A stretch of 64,000 bases of DNA from assembly GCA_036380715.1 (NCBI GenBank), contig DASVEF010000278.1, positions 1 to 64,000 on the forward strand, in the 5' to 3' direction. Numbering within the stretch: position 1 is the stretch's first letter; each line of letters begins with the position of its first letter. This DNA is from UBA5704 sp036380715. Its GTDB lineage: Bacteria; Acidobacteriota; Thermoanaerobaculia; Multivoradales; UBA5704. Below, piece after piece: positions 1 to 9,401 of this stretch. A program made the position numbers and the translations under genes. Below the pieces are notes generated by a model. It did no database searches. It saw only the letters and a list, made by a program, of their open reading frames with translations, and was not told the DNA's origin.

Positions 1-662
1 GTCCGCTCGCGGGAGGGAGGGACGTAGCCTCCGGGCTGCGCGGGGAAGCGGAGCACGGCCACCGCGGGCTCGCCGTCCGGCAACCCGTCCAGCTTGCGGC
101 TGAGCACCGTGGGATCGAAATGGCCGCCGTGGATCTCCGGCGCCGGAATCAGCCTTCCTCCCAGGCGCAGCTCGAACAGATCCCGGTCCGCGGCCGGGAC
201 CGGCTCGGCGAGCACCACGGGCCGCCCTTCGGCGACGAACATCTCCGCGGCCAGCGCCAGGGCCTGCGCCGGGCCGGCGGTGACGACCGGGAGCGAGGAC
301 GCGCGCTCTTCGGCTTGACCCTGGCGCTGGCGCTCCCGCCAGAGGTGGCGGAGCGCCGCGAGCCCTTCGACGGGGGAATAGAGAAAGGCTTGGCTGCGCT
401 CGGCGTCGTCCAGCCCGGCGAGGACGGCGGCCATGGACGGCAGCGGGACGGCCCGGCCACGGCCGTCGGTGATCTGGCCGATGGTGGCGTTGAACGGCTT
501 GCCGCGAGCCTGCGCCGACTGGAGCGGCAGGAAGGCGGCCCCCTGCCGGACCCGGCGTCCCAGCGGCGAGAGGCAGGCCCAGAGCGCCGGGCAGGCGGCC
601 TGGATGGCGGCGTCGGGCTCGGCAGTTGGATCGGGCGGATCGAGCGGATCGGGCTCGCTCAT
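1..662 (-). CDS. Class I/II aminotransferase, N-terminal part (runs off the left edge)
   Basis: About 220 N-terminal residues of a PLP-dependent fold-type I aminotransferase. The start (MSEPDPLDPPDPTAEPD) leads into GKPFNATIGQITDGRGRAVP, the N-terminal substrate-loop signature of aspartate/aromatic aminotransferases, followed by a small domain with VVTAGPAQALALAAEMF at the cofactor-phosphate helix. The PLP lysine lies beyond the window, so substrate cannot be judged. Only this reverse-strand frame is open and reads as a known family. The ATG lies 7 nt after the stop of the upstream membrane protein, so the two are probably co-transcribed. Confidence 0.75.
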   Translation of the reverse strand, partial: MSEPDPLDPPDPTAEPDAAIQAACPALWACLSPLGRRVRQGAAFLPLQSAQARGKPFNATIGQITDGRGRAVPLPSMAAVLAGLDDAERSQAFLYSPVEGLAALRHLWRERQRQGQAEERASSLPVVTAGPAQALALAAEMFVAEGRPVVLAEPVPAADRDLFELRLGGRLIPAPEIHGGHFDPTVLSRKLDGLPDGEPAVAVLRFPAQPGGYVPPSRER

Positions 663-669
663 GGAGAGG

Positions 670-1104
670 TCAATCCCGCATCTTGTCGAGGAGCGAGTCC
701 AGGGTCTCCTTCGCCCGGGAGCCGCGCTCGTCGAGCTGGGCCTCCAACCGCTCCAGCTCCGCGTCCATCGTCCGCCACCGCTCGCGCGCCTGCTCGCCGG
801 CGTCATCGAAAGCGCGCTCCAGGTCTCGGCGGATCTCGGCGACGTCCCGCCGCACCTGATCCAGATCCCGCTCCCCTTCGACATCGGAGCGCCGCCGCAG
901 CAGCCGCTCGCGGGCCCGGGCCAGGTCGTCCTGCCAGCTCGCCTCGCCGGCAGCGGTCTCCCCGTAGCCCTCGGCTTTCATCCGGATGAGCTGGTCGAGG
1001 TCGCCTCCGGTGCGCTTGTAGGCCGACCAGGCGACGAACAGAGCCGCGAGCGCCACCACCAGCGCGAGCGCCGCCAATCCTCTTCCTGACGACTCTCTGG
1101 CCAT
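670..1104 (-). CDS. Small membrane-anchored coiled-coil protein
   Basis: A 144-residue protein of unknown function. Residues about 8-26 (GLAALALVVALAALFVAWSAY) form one N-terminal transmembrane helix; the rest is charged and helical, rich in Glu/Arg/Asp (DLDQVRRDVAEIRRDLERAF, ELERLEAQLDERG), so probably a coiled coil exposed to one side of the inner membrane. The internal ATG at 1104 was chosen because a GAGGAGGG ribosome-binding site precedes it, whereas a start 7 codons earlier has none. It lies just upstream of the aminotransferase gene; no functional link is apparent. Confidence 0.6.
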   Translation of the reverse strand: MARESSGRGLAALALVVALAALFVAWSAYKRTGGDLDQLIRMKAEGYGETAAGEASWQDDLARARERLLRRRSDVEGERDLDQVRRDVAEIRRDLERAFDDAGEQARERWRTMDAELERLEAQLDERGSRAKETLDSLLDKMRD

Positions 1105-1181
1105 CCGTACCCTCCTCTCCCTCATCTTACAGGCTCGGCCGTTGCAAGCGATCCCCCTGGAGCCAAAGGGAGGATCGGGTC

Positions 1182-1763
1182 ATGGAAGAGCTTTGGGAAG
1201 GAGTCCGTTGGGCGCTGGGGCTCGGTGAAGAGGCCCGGCACCTGGATACGCTGCAGATGTCCCTGCGGGCCCTGCTCGTGTACCTCGCCGGCTGGGCCAT
1301 CCTGAGGGCCGGCGGCAACCGCTTCCTGGGACGGGAGACCGCGTTCGACATCGTCCTCGGATTCGTGCTCGGCTCCACGCTGAGCCGGGCCATCAACGGG
1401 TCGGCGCCCCTGTTCGTCACCGTGATCTCCTCGGCGCTGCTCGTGATCATCCACCAGATCCTCGCCTGGCTGACCTGGCGCTCGCACCGTTTCGGGATCC
1501 TCATGAAGGGGAACCCCGAGCCGCTGATCCGAAATGGCGCGGTGGTCGAGGACGCCCTGCGCCGGCACCAGATCAGCAAGGGAGACCTCGAGGAGGCTCT
1601 ACGCCTCAACGGCCGGGTCACCGAGCCCGGCCAGGTGCAGGAGGCCCGCTTCGAGCGCAACGGCGACATCAGCGTCATTGAAAAGAAGGAGGCGAAGGAG
1701 CCCCGGGTCGTGGAGGTGGACGTGCGGGAAGGGGTGCAGAGGATCCGCATCGAGATCGGCTGA
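1182..1763 (+). CDS. DUF421 (YetF-type) membrane protein
   Basis: A 193-residue protein with hydrophobic segments at about residues 27-44, 58-72 and 75-95 (FVTVISSALLVIIHQILAWL), followed by a cytoplasmic domain with GILMKGNPEPLIRNGAVVEDALRRH, the typical DUF421 signature (the segment 'G.p..li.nG.i..e.l...'). The C-terminus is a charged tail. The family is widespread and its biochemical role is not established. A GGGAGGA ribosome-binding site lies 7 nt before the ATG. It is divergent from the coiled-coil gene to the left and precedes htpG in the same direction, but htpG has its own promoter. Confidence 0.8.
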   Translation: MEELWEGVRWALGLGEEARHLDTLQMSLRALLVYLAGWAILRAGGNRFLGRETAFDIVLGFVLGSTLSRAINGSAPLFVTVISSALLVIIHQILAWLTWRSHRFGILMKGNPEPLIRNGAVVEDALRRHQISKGDLEEALRLNGRVTEPGQVQEARFERNGDISVIEKKEAKEPRVVEVDVREGVQRIRIEIG

Positions 1764-1775
1764 CGCCGCCCCCGG

Positions 1776-1804
1776 TTGAAAAATTGCGCGCCTTCCACTA
1801 AACT
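1776..1804 (+). promoter_or_regulatory. Sigma-70-type promoter of htpG
   Basis: TTGAAA (1776-1781), a 17-nt spacer, then TAAACT (1799-1804). It lies in the only AT-rich part of the DUF421-htpG gap, about 130 nt before the htpG ATG, so the htpG mRNA would carry a long leader. Confidence 0.5.
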
Positions 1805-1835
1805 TTGCCGTAACCCCCTGACGGCGGTACCTTTA

Positions 1836-1853
1836 CCCCCGGGGGAATTCCCC
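1836..1853. promoter_or_regulatory. Overlapping perfect palindromes in the htpG leader
   Basis: CCCCCGGGGG (1836-1845) overlaps GGGGAATTCCCC (1842-1853); both are perfect dyads. They lie about 30 nt downstream of the predicted htpG transcription start, where an operator or RNA hairpin would act. The sequence is not a CIRCE element. Confidence 0.3.
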
Positions 1854-1938
1854 ACGCCAGCGCGCTTCGAGCCGAGCCTTACGGCCTGCGGCGCCGCTAT
1901 GAAGGGGATGGAAATCTCGCAACAATTAGGAGGAGGCC

Positions 1939-3894
<1,956 letters not shown>

Positions 3895-3900
3895 GCGGCC

Positions 3901-3943
3901 CTCACCCCCTGGCCCCCTCTCCCGCGAGCGCGGGAGAGGGGGA
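3901..3943. repeat. GC-rich intergenic palindrome, copy 1
   Basis: CTCACCCCCTGGCCCCCTCT followed by a CCCGCGAGCGCGGG hairpin and its inverse half. One of seven related copies in the window. The last codons of uppS (RAGQHSPSPALAGEGARG) are read through it. Confidence 0.75.
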
Positions 3944-4666
3944 ATGCTGTCCAGCCCTCCAATCCGGCACCATTCCGAAACGCCGCTCTCGCGAGTGGAA
4001 GTCACGCACCGCCTCCGCCAGGTCGGCGGCGGCGAAGTCGGGCCACATGCGGTCGGTGAAGGCCAGCTCGGCGTAGGCGCACTCCCAGAGCAGGAAGTCT
4101 GAAAGCCGCTTCTCACCGCCGGTTCGGATCAGCAGGTCGACGTCCGGGGCCGGTCCCTCCTGCGGGGGGTCGGCGAGCAGGCGGGAGAAGGATTCCCGGG
4201 AGAGCTCCGCCGGATCGCCGTGTCTCCGGAGCCGGCCCGCGGCGCGCAGGATGGCGTCGCGCGCCGAGTAGTCGACCGCGATCCGCAGCCAGAAGGAGCG
4301 CTCGCGCGCGGTCCGCGCCTCCGCCTCCTCGATGGCCCGCACCAGCACGGGAGGGAGCCGGTCGCGCCTGCCGATGACCGAGATCCGCACGCCGTTCTCG
4401 GCGCACCGCTCGGCCTCGGTCGCCAGGTAGCGGCGGAAGAGGCCCATCAGCGCCCGCACCTCCCGGTCGGGGCGCTGCCAGTTGTCCGAGGAGAAGGCGA
4501 ACAGCGTCAGGGTCCGGACGCCCAGATCGGGCGCCGCCTCGACCGTGCGGCGCACCGCGTCCGCTCCCGCGATGTGCCCGGCCGTCCTCGGCCGCCCTCG
4601 CGAGACGGCCCACCGGCCGTTGCCGTCCATGATGACCGCCACGTGCAGGCCGGACCCCCGGCTCAC
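3902..4666 (-). CDS. uppS: Undecaprenyl diphosphate synthase
   Basis: A cis-prenyltransferase of 254 residues making the C55 lipid carrier for peptidoglycan and LPS. HVAVIMDGNGRW (about 8-19) carries the catalytic Asp; LFAFSSDNWQRP, DLLIRTGGEKRLSDFLLW and AYAELAFTD are the other conserved motifs. The GTG at 4666 is chosen because AAAGAGGAG precedes it; a TTG start 26 codons earlier would add a non-conserved tail. The C-terminal 18 or so residues are encoded by a dispersed palindromic repeat and are not part of the family fold. A possible operator copy lies 66 nt upstream. Confidence 0.93.
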   Translation of the reverse strand: MSRGSGLHVAVIMDGNGRWAVSRGRPRTAGHIAGADAVRRTVEAAPDLGVRTLTLFAFSSDNWQRPDREVRALMGLFRRYLATEAERCAENGVRISVIGRRDRLPPVLVRAIEEAEARTARERSFWLRIAVDYSARDAILRAAGRLRRHGDPAELSRESFSRLLADPPQEGPAPDVDLLIRTGGEKRLSDFLLWECAYAELAFTDRMWPDFAAADLAEAVRDFHSRERRFGMVPDWRAGQHSPSPALAGEGARG

Positions 4667-4731
4667 CGGATGCTCCTCTTTGCCACGATCCGTCGGATCA
4701 CCGTTCTCCCTCCTGCTTCCATCACAGAGTC

Positions 4732-4746
4732 CTTTATCCCGCAAAG
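4732..4746. promoter_or_regulatory. Candidate operator, second copy (upstream of uppS)
   Basis: Reverse-strand sequence CTTTGCGGGATAAAG, a near dyad matching 12 of 15 bases of the site at 5827-5841. It lies between uppS and the regulator gene. This suggests, but does not show, that the regulator also acts here. Confidence 0.35.
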
Positions 4747-4782
4747 TAGTGGCGCAGCAGGCTGCGCTCTATCCATCCGGCC

Positions 4783-5172
4783 CTACGCCTCCCGGGTGGC
4801 GTGGATGATCGCTTCCATGTGGTCCAGGTACCGCTCGAGTGCGCGGCGGCCGGGTGGGGTCAGCCGGTACTCCGTCTTGGGCACCCGCCCGTCGAAGTAC
4901 TTCTCGCAGGTGACGTAGCCCGCCTCCTCCAGCTTGCGCGCGTGGACGCTCAGGTTGCCGTCGGTCGTCTTGAGGAGCTTCTTGAGGTCGTTGAAGCTCA
5001 GGTGGTTGTTGACCGCGAGCGCGCTGACGATCCCCAGCCGGATCCGCTCGTGGATCAGGCGGTCGAGGTCGAGGGCCGCGCGCGGCGCCGTGTCGAGCTG
5101 CATTTCGTCCGTCCCTTCGGATCCGCCGTCCTCCGGCGGCAGGGAGTGCCGCTGGCTCATGCGCCTAGCCAC
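4783..5172 (-). CDS. Winged-helix transcriptional regulator (HTH_34-like)
   Basis: A 129-residue single-domain regulator. Residues about 41-118 form a winged helix: RIRLGIVSALAVNNHLSFND, then KTTDGNLSVHARKLEEAGYV (recognition helix) and the wing KYFDGRVPKTEYRLTPPGR. This resembles small MarR/PadR-like 'winged helix DNA-binding domain' proteins that are often paired with a membrane protein. The GTG start is preceded by GGAGG and overlaps the upstream membrane-protein gene by 8 nt; an ATG four codons in is an alternative. It may repress its own operon through the dyad at 5827-5841. Confidence 0.8.
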   Translation of the reverse strand: MARRMSQRHSLPPEDGGSEGTDEMQLDTAPRAALDLDRLIHERIRLGIVSALAVNNHLSFNDLKKLLKTTDGNLSVHARKLEEAGYVTCEKYFDGRVPKTEYRLTPPGRRALERYLDHMEAIIHATREA

Positions 5173-5788
5173 CGTGCCTCCACGCGATGACCGCTCCGAA
5201 AAGGATGTGCAGGCCGCCGAAGCCCGCGGCCAGGAAGGCGTCCCCCCAGGACGCCGGAGCGACCAGGGCGAGCGCGCCCAAGGCCATGAAGGCGAGCCCC
5301 ATGACCGGCACGATCCGCACCGAGAACGCTCCGCCGGTGACCACGCCCGTGCCGTAGAGGAGGAGCCAGAGGCCGGGAAGCAGGCCGAAGGCGCCCTGCG
5401 CGAACAGCACCGCCGTCAGGATGCCGCCCGCGACGAACGGCGACAGGAGGCCGAGCGCGAACCGGCGGACCGGACCGGAGAGGAGGCTGATCTCCGTCTT
5501 GCGAGCCTTCCAGACGATCGCGGCGACGCTGACCCCGGCGCCGAGCGCCGCCTCGCACAGCCAGACCGCGATCCAGGCGCGGGGGCTGGCCTGGAGCGAG
5601 GCGGCCCAGGCCGCCAGGACCGCCGTGATCCCCACCGCCACCTCGCCGATGCCGGAGACCGCGGTAAAGCAGGCCGCGCCTTCCATGGTCTCGCGGATGA
5701 AGCGGAGGTTGTCCATGGCCCGCAGGTGCAGGGCGCGAGGGGAGGAGTCGTGCGAGGGAGCGCGCTCGGCGCGCTGAGGATCGGCCAC
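5165..5788 (-). CDS. Multi-pass membrane protein paired with the winged-helix regulator
   Basis: About 207 residues with a soluble N-terminus (LRFIRETMEGAACFTAVSGI) and five or six hydrophobic helices, e.g. GEVAVGITAVLAAWAASL, FALGLLSPFVAGGILTAVLF and GLAFMALGALALVAP. No catalytic motif is visible and the function is unknown. The GTG at 5788 is chosen because a strong promoter (TTGACG-17-TACATT) ends 6 nt before it, which would put transcription and translation starts at the same base; a longer frame to 5839 would run through the promoter. Its stop overlaps the regulator gene, so the pair forms one operon. Confidence 0.65.
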   Translation of the reverse strand: MADPQRAERAPSHDSSPRALHLRAMDNLRFIRETMEGAACFTAVSGIGEVAVGITAVLAAWAASLQASPRAWIAVWLCEAALGAGVSVAAIVWKARKTEISLLSGPVRRFALGLLSPFVAGGILTAVLFAQGAFGLLPGLWLLLYGTGVVTGGAFSVRIVPVMGLAFMALGALALVAPASWGDAFLAAGFGGLHILFGAVIAWRHGG

Positions 5789-5794
5789 GATGGC

Positions 5795-5823
5795 AATGTA
5801 CGCCTGCCAGGCCCGGGCGTCAA
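5795..5823 (-). promoter_or_regulatory. Strong promoter, probably leaderless, of the membrane protein-regulator operon
   Basis: On the reverse strand TTGACG (5823-5818), a 17-nt spacer, TACATT (5800-5795), then six bases and the GTG start at 5788. A candidate operator lies immediately upstream of the -35 box. Confidence 0.65.
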
Positions 5824-5826
5824 GTA

Positions 5827-5841
5827 CTTTGTATCGCAAAG
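5827..5841. promoter_or_regulatory. Candidate operator of the winged-helix regulator
   Basis: CTTTG-TATCG-CAAAG, a dyad with 5-bp arms, 4 nt upstream of the -35 box. A similar site occurs at 4732-4746. Confidence 0.45.
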
Positions 5842-5894
5842 CCCCCTCCCCCGACCCTCCCCTGCGGAGCGGGAGAGGGGTCAGGGGGAGGGGG
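5842..5894. repeat. GC-rich intergenic palindrome, copy 2
   Basis: CCCCCTCCCCCGACCCTCCC ... hairpin CTGCGGAG ... GGGAGAGGGGTCAGGGGGAG. It overlaps the 3' end of sufE and encodes its last residues and stop. Confidence 0.75.
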
Positions 5895-6324
5895 CCGCCC
5901 GCTTCGCCAGGTTCGCCACCATGGAGACCATGCCCATCAGCCCCATCGACTTCCCCATGGACAGCTCGCGGCCGAAGATCCTGTAGACGATGTCCTGCGG
6001 AATGGCGGCGACCTGCTCGGGCGGAGCGCCGGAGAGGGTGTCCTCCAGGATCGCCGCCATGGCCTTGGCGGAGATCCCCTGCGGGTTCTCCACCGCGAAG
6101 TGATAGTCGAGGGCGCCGTCCGGGCGCCGCTCCCCCCAGACGTAGGCCTCGGACTCGCAGGCCGGCACCTTGTTCTCTTCCGGGAAGGGCCGCTGCGCGA
6201 TGCGCTGCGGCACCTCCCGGTAGCGGTTGGCGATGTCGATCAGAAGCTGGATGCGCTCCGACCGGTCGGAGATGAGCTCCAGGTTCTCCAGTGTGCGGGC
6301 CAGCTTCTCGGGGATCTCAGGCAT
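5881..6324 (-). CDS. sufE: SufE-family sulfur acceptor
   Basis: A 147-residue SufE/CsdE-fold protein that accepts persulfide sulfur from a cysteine desulfurase for Fe-S assembly. The acceptor Cys is in NKVPACESEAYVWGER (about C56), preceded by the usual ELISDRSERIQLLIDIANRY helix. The C-terminal AAPSP is encoded by a dispersed repeat. It sits 12 nt downstream of a rhodanese gene on the same strand, a sensible sulfur-transfer pairing. No desulfurase is in the window. Confidence 0.9.
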   Translation of the reverse strand: MPEIPEKLARTLENLELISDRSERIQLLIDIANRYREVPQRIAQRPFPEENKVPACESEAYVWGERRPDGALDYHFAVENPQGISAKAMAAILEDTLSGAPPEQVAAIPQDIVYRIFGRELSMGKSMGLMGMVSMVANLAKRAAPSP

Positions 6325-6336
6325 TCCGTCGCGACC

Positions 6337-7200
6337 TCAGCGCTCGATGGGCACTCCGACCAGGTTGCCCCATTCGGTCCAGCTCCCATCATAGTTGCGG
6401 ACCTGCCGGTACCCCAAGAGGTTGGTGAGGACGAACCAGGTGTGGCTGCTCCGCTCGCCGATGCGGCAGTAGACGACGACGTCGTCGTCCTTCTTCAGGC
6501 CGACTTCCCCCTCGTAGATCGCCCGCAGCTCGTCGGCGGTCTTGAAAGTGCCGTCCTCGGCGTTGACCGCCCGCGCCCAGGGGACGCTCGCCGCGCCCGG
6601 GATGTGGCCGCCGCGCAGGGCTCCCTCGTTCGGGTACTCCGGCATGTGCAGCCGCTCGCCGGTGAACTCGGCGGGGCTGCGCACGTCCACCAGCCGCCCC
6701 TTCTTCTCGACGTGGCGCAGAACCTCGTCGCGGAAGGCCCGGATCCGCTTGTCGTCGCGCTCCTTGGCCTGGTAGTCGCTCGCGGGGTAGCTCGGCACCT
6801 CCTGGGTCAGCGGCCGTCCCTCGTTGACCCACTTGATGCGCCCGCCGTCCATGATCTTGGCGTTGTCGTGGCCGAAGAGCTGGAACACCCAGTAGGCGTA
6901 GGTCGCCCACCAGTTGTTCCGGTCGCCGTAGAAGATCACCGTGGTGTCTGGGGTGACGCCCAGGCGCCGCATCAGGGCCTGGAAGCCGTCGCGGCCCAGG
7001 TAGTCGCGCCGGACAGGATCGTTGAGGTCCCGCGTCCAGTCCACCTCCACGGCTCCCGGGATGTGCCCCGAGGGATAGAGCAGCGGATCCTCGTTGGACT
7101 CCACGATCCGCACGCCAGGGTCTTTCAGATGGTCCGCGACCCAGTCGGTCGAGACCAGGACTTCCGGACGGACATAGCCACGACTCTCGATTTCGCTCAC
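6337..7200 (-). CDS. Two-domain sulfurtransferase (rhodanese/3-mercaptopyruvate type)
   Basis: A 287-residue tandem rhodanese. The N-terminal inactive domain contains HIPGAVEVDW and WVFQLFGHDNAKIMDGGRIK; the C-terminal domain has DVRSPAEFTGE, GHIPGAASVPW and the catalytic-loop CRIGERSSHTWFVL with the persulfide Cys. It transfers sulfane sulfur from thiosulfate or mercaptopyruvate. The GTG at 7200 has AAAGGAGAG 6 nt upstream and the remaining upstream frame is not conserved. A TTGCAT-17-GATATT promoter lies 54 nt upstream. Probably co-transcribed with sufE. Confidence 0.92.
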   Translation of the reverse strand: MSEIESRGYVRPEVLVSTDWVADHLKDPGVRIVESNEDPLLYPSGHIPGAVEVDWTRDLNDPVRRDYLGRDGFQALMRRLGVTPDTTVIFYGDRNNWWATYAYWVFQLFGHDNAKIMDGGRIKWVNEGRPLTQEVPSYPASDYQAKERDDKRIRAFRDEVLRHVEKKGRLVDVRSPAEFTGERLHMPEYPNEGALRGGHIPGAASVPWARAVNAEDGTFKTADELRAIYEGEVGLKKDDDVVVYCRIGERSSHTWFVLTNLLGYRQVRNYDGSWTEWGNLVGVPIER

Positions 7201-7253
7201 GTTCGACTCTCCTTTCACTCGATGGCCCGCCAGACCTCCAGTAATTGTGACCA

Positions 7254-7282
7254 AATATCTCATCAACCCGGAATCGATGCAA
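7254..7282 (-). promoter_or_regulatory. Promoter of the rhodanese-sufE operon
   Basis: Reverse-strand TTGCAT (7282-7277), 17-nt spacer, GATATT (7259-7254), located 54 nt before the GTG start. The rest of the roughly 300-nt gap to 7500 shows nothing else I can interpret. Confidence 0.5.
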
Positions 7283-7499
7283 GGCCCTGATGTATCTGTT
7301 GATCCTGCGCGGCTTGCGCCTGCGACGCTCACCGGGTGAGCAGCGGGCCCTTCACTCGCGCCTCACAGCACTCTAGGATTTCGCCAGTTTCCAATCTGTG
7401 AATCAAACAACCCCCACGTCTTCGAGGACTGGGCGTTGCGGAATGGCAGGCATCGCGGCCGTGGTGGTCGTCGTTTGACTTGCCGCGAAGGGAGATTCG

Positions 7500-7793
7500 A
7501 TGTCGGGTAGTACCTCGTGTCGTCGTTTCGTCGTGGCCGGGCTGGTCCTGGCTCTCTGGCTGCTCCCCCTCGCGAGCGCGAACGCCGCTCCAAGGGAGGG
7601 CGCCAAGGGCTCGATGGTCCAAATCCAGGATCTTGGGCGTATCCTTGTGCGGTCGATCGAGAAGCTTCTCAGGAGCTTCCCGATGCCCGACTCAATGCCT
7701 CCGGGACAGCAGCCGGGGAACAGCGGCCCGGGCACAAGCGTTAGAGACGGAATCGGGATCGACCCCCACGGCAATCCAGGCCGGGGCAATTGA
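7500..7793 (+). CDS. Small secreted protein with C-terminal GxGxDPxG motif
   Basis: A 97-residue protein with a clear Sec signal: SCRR, then FVVAGLVLALWLLPLASANA with cleavage near ANA-AP. The mature part has an amphipathic segment (IQDLGRILVRSIEKLLRSF), a Pro/Gly-rich linker and ends VRDGIGIDPHGNPGRGN. I do not recognise the family. The tail resembles the repeated DAGCGxDPDG of the small protein at 35040-35234. GAAGGGAG precedes the ATG. It lies 39 nt upstream of a zinc-finger/TPR gene in the same direction, paralleling the association of the other peptide with a TPR regulator. Inference: possible exported pro-peptide or cell-surface ligand. Confidence 0.65.
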   Translation: MSGSTSCRRFVVAGLVLALWLLPLASANAAPREGAKGSMVQIQDLGRILVRSIEKLLRSFPMPDSMPPGQQPGNSGPGTSVRDGIGIDPHGNPGRGN

Positions 7794-7832
7794 TGCGCTC
7801 GTAATGCGCTCAACCTTGTAAAGGAGCTTTCT

Positions 7833-9194
7833 ATGCGCGAGTGGCACCCAGATCGTGCAGCGCTCGAGAAGTTCCTCAGGAATCACATGACGGACGCGGA
7901 GAGCCGGACGCTCCAGCGCCACCTGCTCACCTGTCAGGGCTGTGAGGAGCGGCTGATCGCCCTCCTCCCAGCCCCCCAGGATACGGGGCGGGGCCTCTCC
8001 GAAGAGGCCGGATACCGGCGGCTCATCCGGGAGCTGCTGGACGACACGCGCTCGGGGGCCGACCGGACGCAAAGCCTCCTGTTGCGGGAGCGGAGCGAGG
8101 CGGAAGGGCTCTGGCAGGAGCTGACAGGGAAGAGCTTCGAGGAGGCCCGGGAGCTCGTGCGGAGAGACCCTGAATACTGGAGTTGGGGGTTCTTCGAGCG
8201 GCTCTTCGAGGAGGGGCGCCGCTCCGCCCTGGTCGAGCCCCGCAGGTCCGAGGAGCAGCTCCGGCTCGCGCTGGAGGTCGCCGATCACCTCGATCCCGAG
8301 ATCTACGGTCCCGGCCTGGCGGAGGCTGCCAAGACGCGGGCCTGGGCCTATCTCGGCAACAGCCTGCGCATCCTCTCCGACTTCCGCCAGGCTGAACGGG
8401 CCTTCCAGATGGCGGAGCTCTTCTTCTCCCAGAGCTGGCTCGATCCGCTCGATGAGGCGCTGCTCCTGGAGCTCAAGAGCTCGCTGCGCCGGGCCCAGCG
8501 CCGCTTCGACGAGTCGCTCCGCCTGCTCGACGACGCGGTCGGCCTCTACCGCGAGCTCAACGAGACGCACCTCCAGGGGCGGACGCTGATACTCAAGGGG
8601 CTGGGCCTCCAGTACACCGGCGATTTCCTGGGAGCCACCACCTGCTTCCGCGACAGCCTCTGCCTGCTCGATGAGGCCGAGGAGCCCCGCCTGGCGGTCG
8701 TCTGCCGGTTCAACCTGGTCCAGTGCCTGTACGACAGCGGCCACGCCGGGGAGGCCGCGGTGCTCATCCCCGAGGCGCGGCGACTCATGGAGCAGTTCGG
8801 GACGAGCTCGGACCTGCTCCACCTGCGCTGGCTCGAAGGGGCCGTCGCGGCGGCCCTGGGGAAGCCGGCTGAGGCGGAGCAGGCCTTCCTCGAGGTCAAG
8901 GAGGCTTTCACCACCTGCCTTGTGGCCTTTGACGCGGCCCTCGTCACCCTCGAGCTCGCCTCCCTCTATTCCCGCCAGGGGCGCACTGCGGAGGTGAAGC
9001 CGCTGGTCGAGGAGATCATCCCGGTCTTCCAATCCTGCGAGGTCCCCCAGGAGGCCCTCGCCGCTCTGATCGTCCTCCACAAGGCGGCCGAGATGGAGCA
9101 GCTCACCCTCGGCCTGGTCGAGGAGGTGGCCAGCTTCCTCGAAAAGGTGCGGGTGAACCCCACCCTCCGCTTCCGGGAGGAGGCCGAAGCCTGA
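7833..9194 (+). CDS. Zinc-finger-like/TPR protein
   Basis: A 453-residue soluble protein. The N-terminus (ALEKFLRNHMTDAESRTLQR then HLLTCQGCEERL) carries an H-x3-C-x2-C motif like the zf-HC2 of anti-sigma factors. The remainder, from about residue 120, is helical TPR-like repeat (GLAEAAKTRAWAYLGNSLRI; DFLGATTCFRDSLCLLDEAE; GRTAEVKPLVEEIIPVFQSC). There is no transmembrane helix and no adjacent sigma gene, so a classical anti-sigma role is unlikely. Its C-terminal REEAEA-type end and repeat spacing resemble the HTH-TPR protein at 33585-35045. AAAGGAG lies 8 nt before the ATG. Function unknown; a peptide- or protein-sensing scaffold is plausible. Confidence 0.75.
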   Translation: MREWHPDRAALEKFLRNHMTDAESRTLQRHLLTCQGCEERLIALLPAPQDTGRGLSEEAGYRRLIRELLDDTRSGADRTQSLLLRERSEAEGLWQELTGKSFEEARELVRRDPEYWSWGFFERLFEEGRRSALVEPRRSEEQLRLALEVADHLDPEIYGPGLAEAAKTRAWAYLGNSLRILSDFRQAERAFQMAELFFSQSWLDPLDEALLLELKSSLRRAQRRFDESLRLLDDAVGLYRELNETHLQGRTLILKGLGLQYTGDFLGATTCFRDSLCLLDEAEEPRLAVVCRFNLVQCLYDSGHAGEAAVLIPEARRLMEQFGTSSDLLHLRWLEGAVAAALGKPAEAEQAFLEVKEAFTTCLVAFDAALVTLELASLYSRQGRTAEVKPLVEEIIPVFQSCEVPQEALAALIVLHKAAEMEQLTLGLVEEVASFLEKVRVNPTLRFREEAEA

Positions 9195-9346
9195 GAATCT
9201 GGCAAGCAACTTGCTATATATCAGGCAGGGAGCGAGGGCGGGTGCGAGGGGAGGAAAGGTAGGCCGTCACACACCCAGAAGCGCTCCGAGCACGCCACGG
9301 CCTGCCCTCCTCCCTTGTTTCTTTTTGCAACTTTCTGACAGCAAAG

Positions 9347-9381
9347 AAAAGCCCGGAGGCTCGCGAGCCGTCCGGGCTTTT
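9347..9381. terminator. Bidirectional rho-independent terminator
   Basis: AAAAGCCCGGA / TCCGGGCTTTT arms around a GGCTCGCGAGCC inner stem, with A- and T-runs on either side. It serves the TPR gene from the left and the ferritin-like gene from the right. Confidence 0.8.
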
Positions 9382-9401
9382 GTTTTGGCGATGAGCCGGC
9401 C

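Noticed and set aside
7833..9194. Anti-sigma factor
   Set aside because: The H-x3-C-x2-C motif fits, but there is no transmembrane helix and no adjacent sigma gene; the TPR body points elsewhere.
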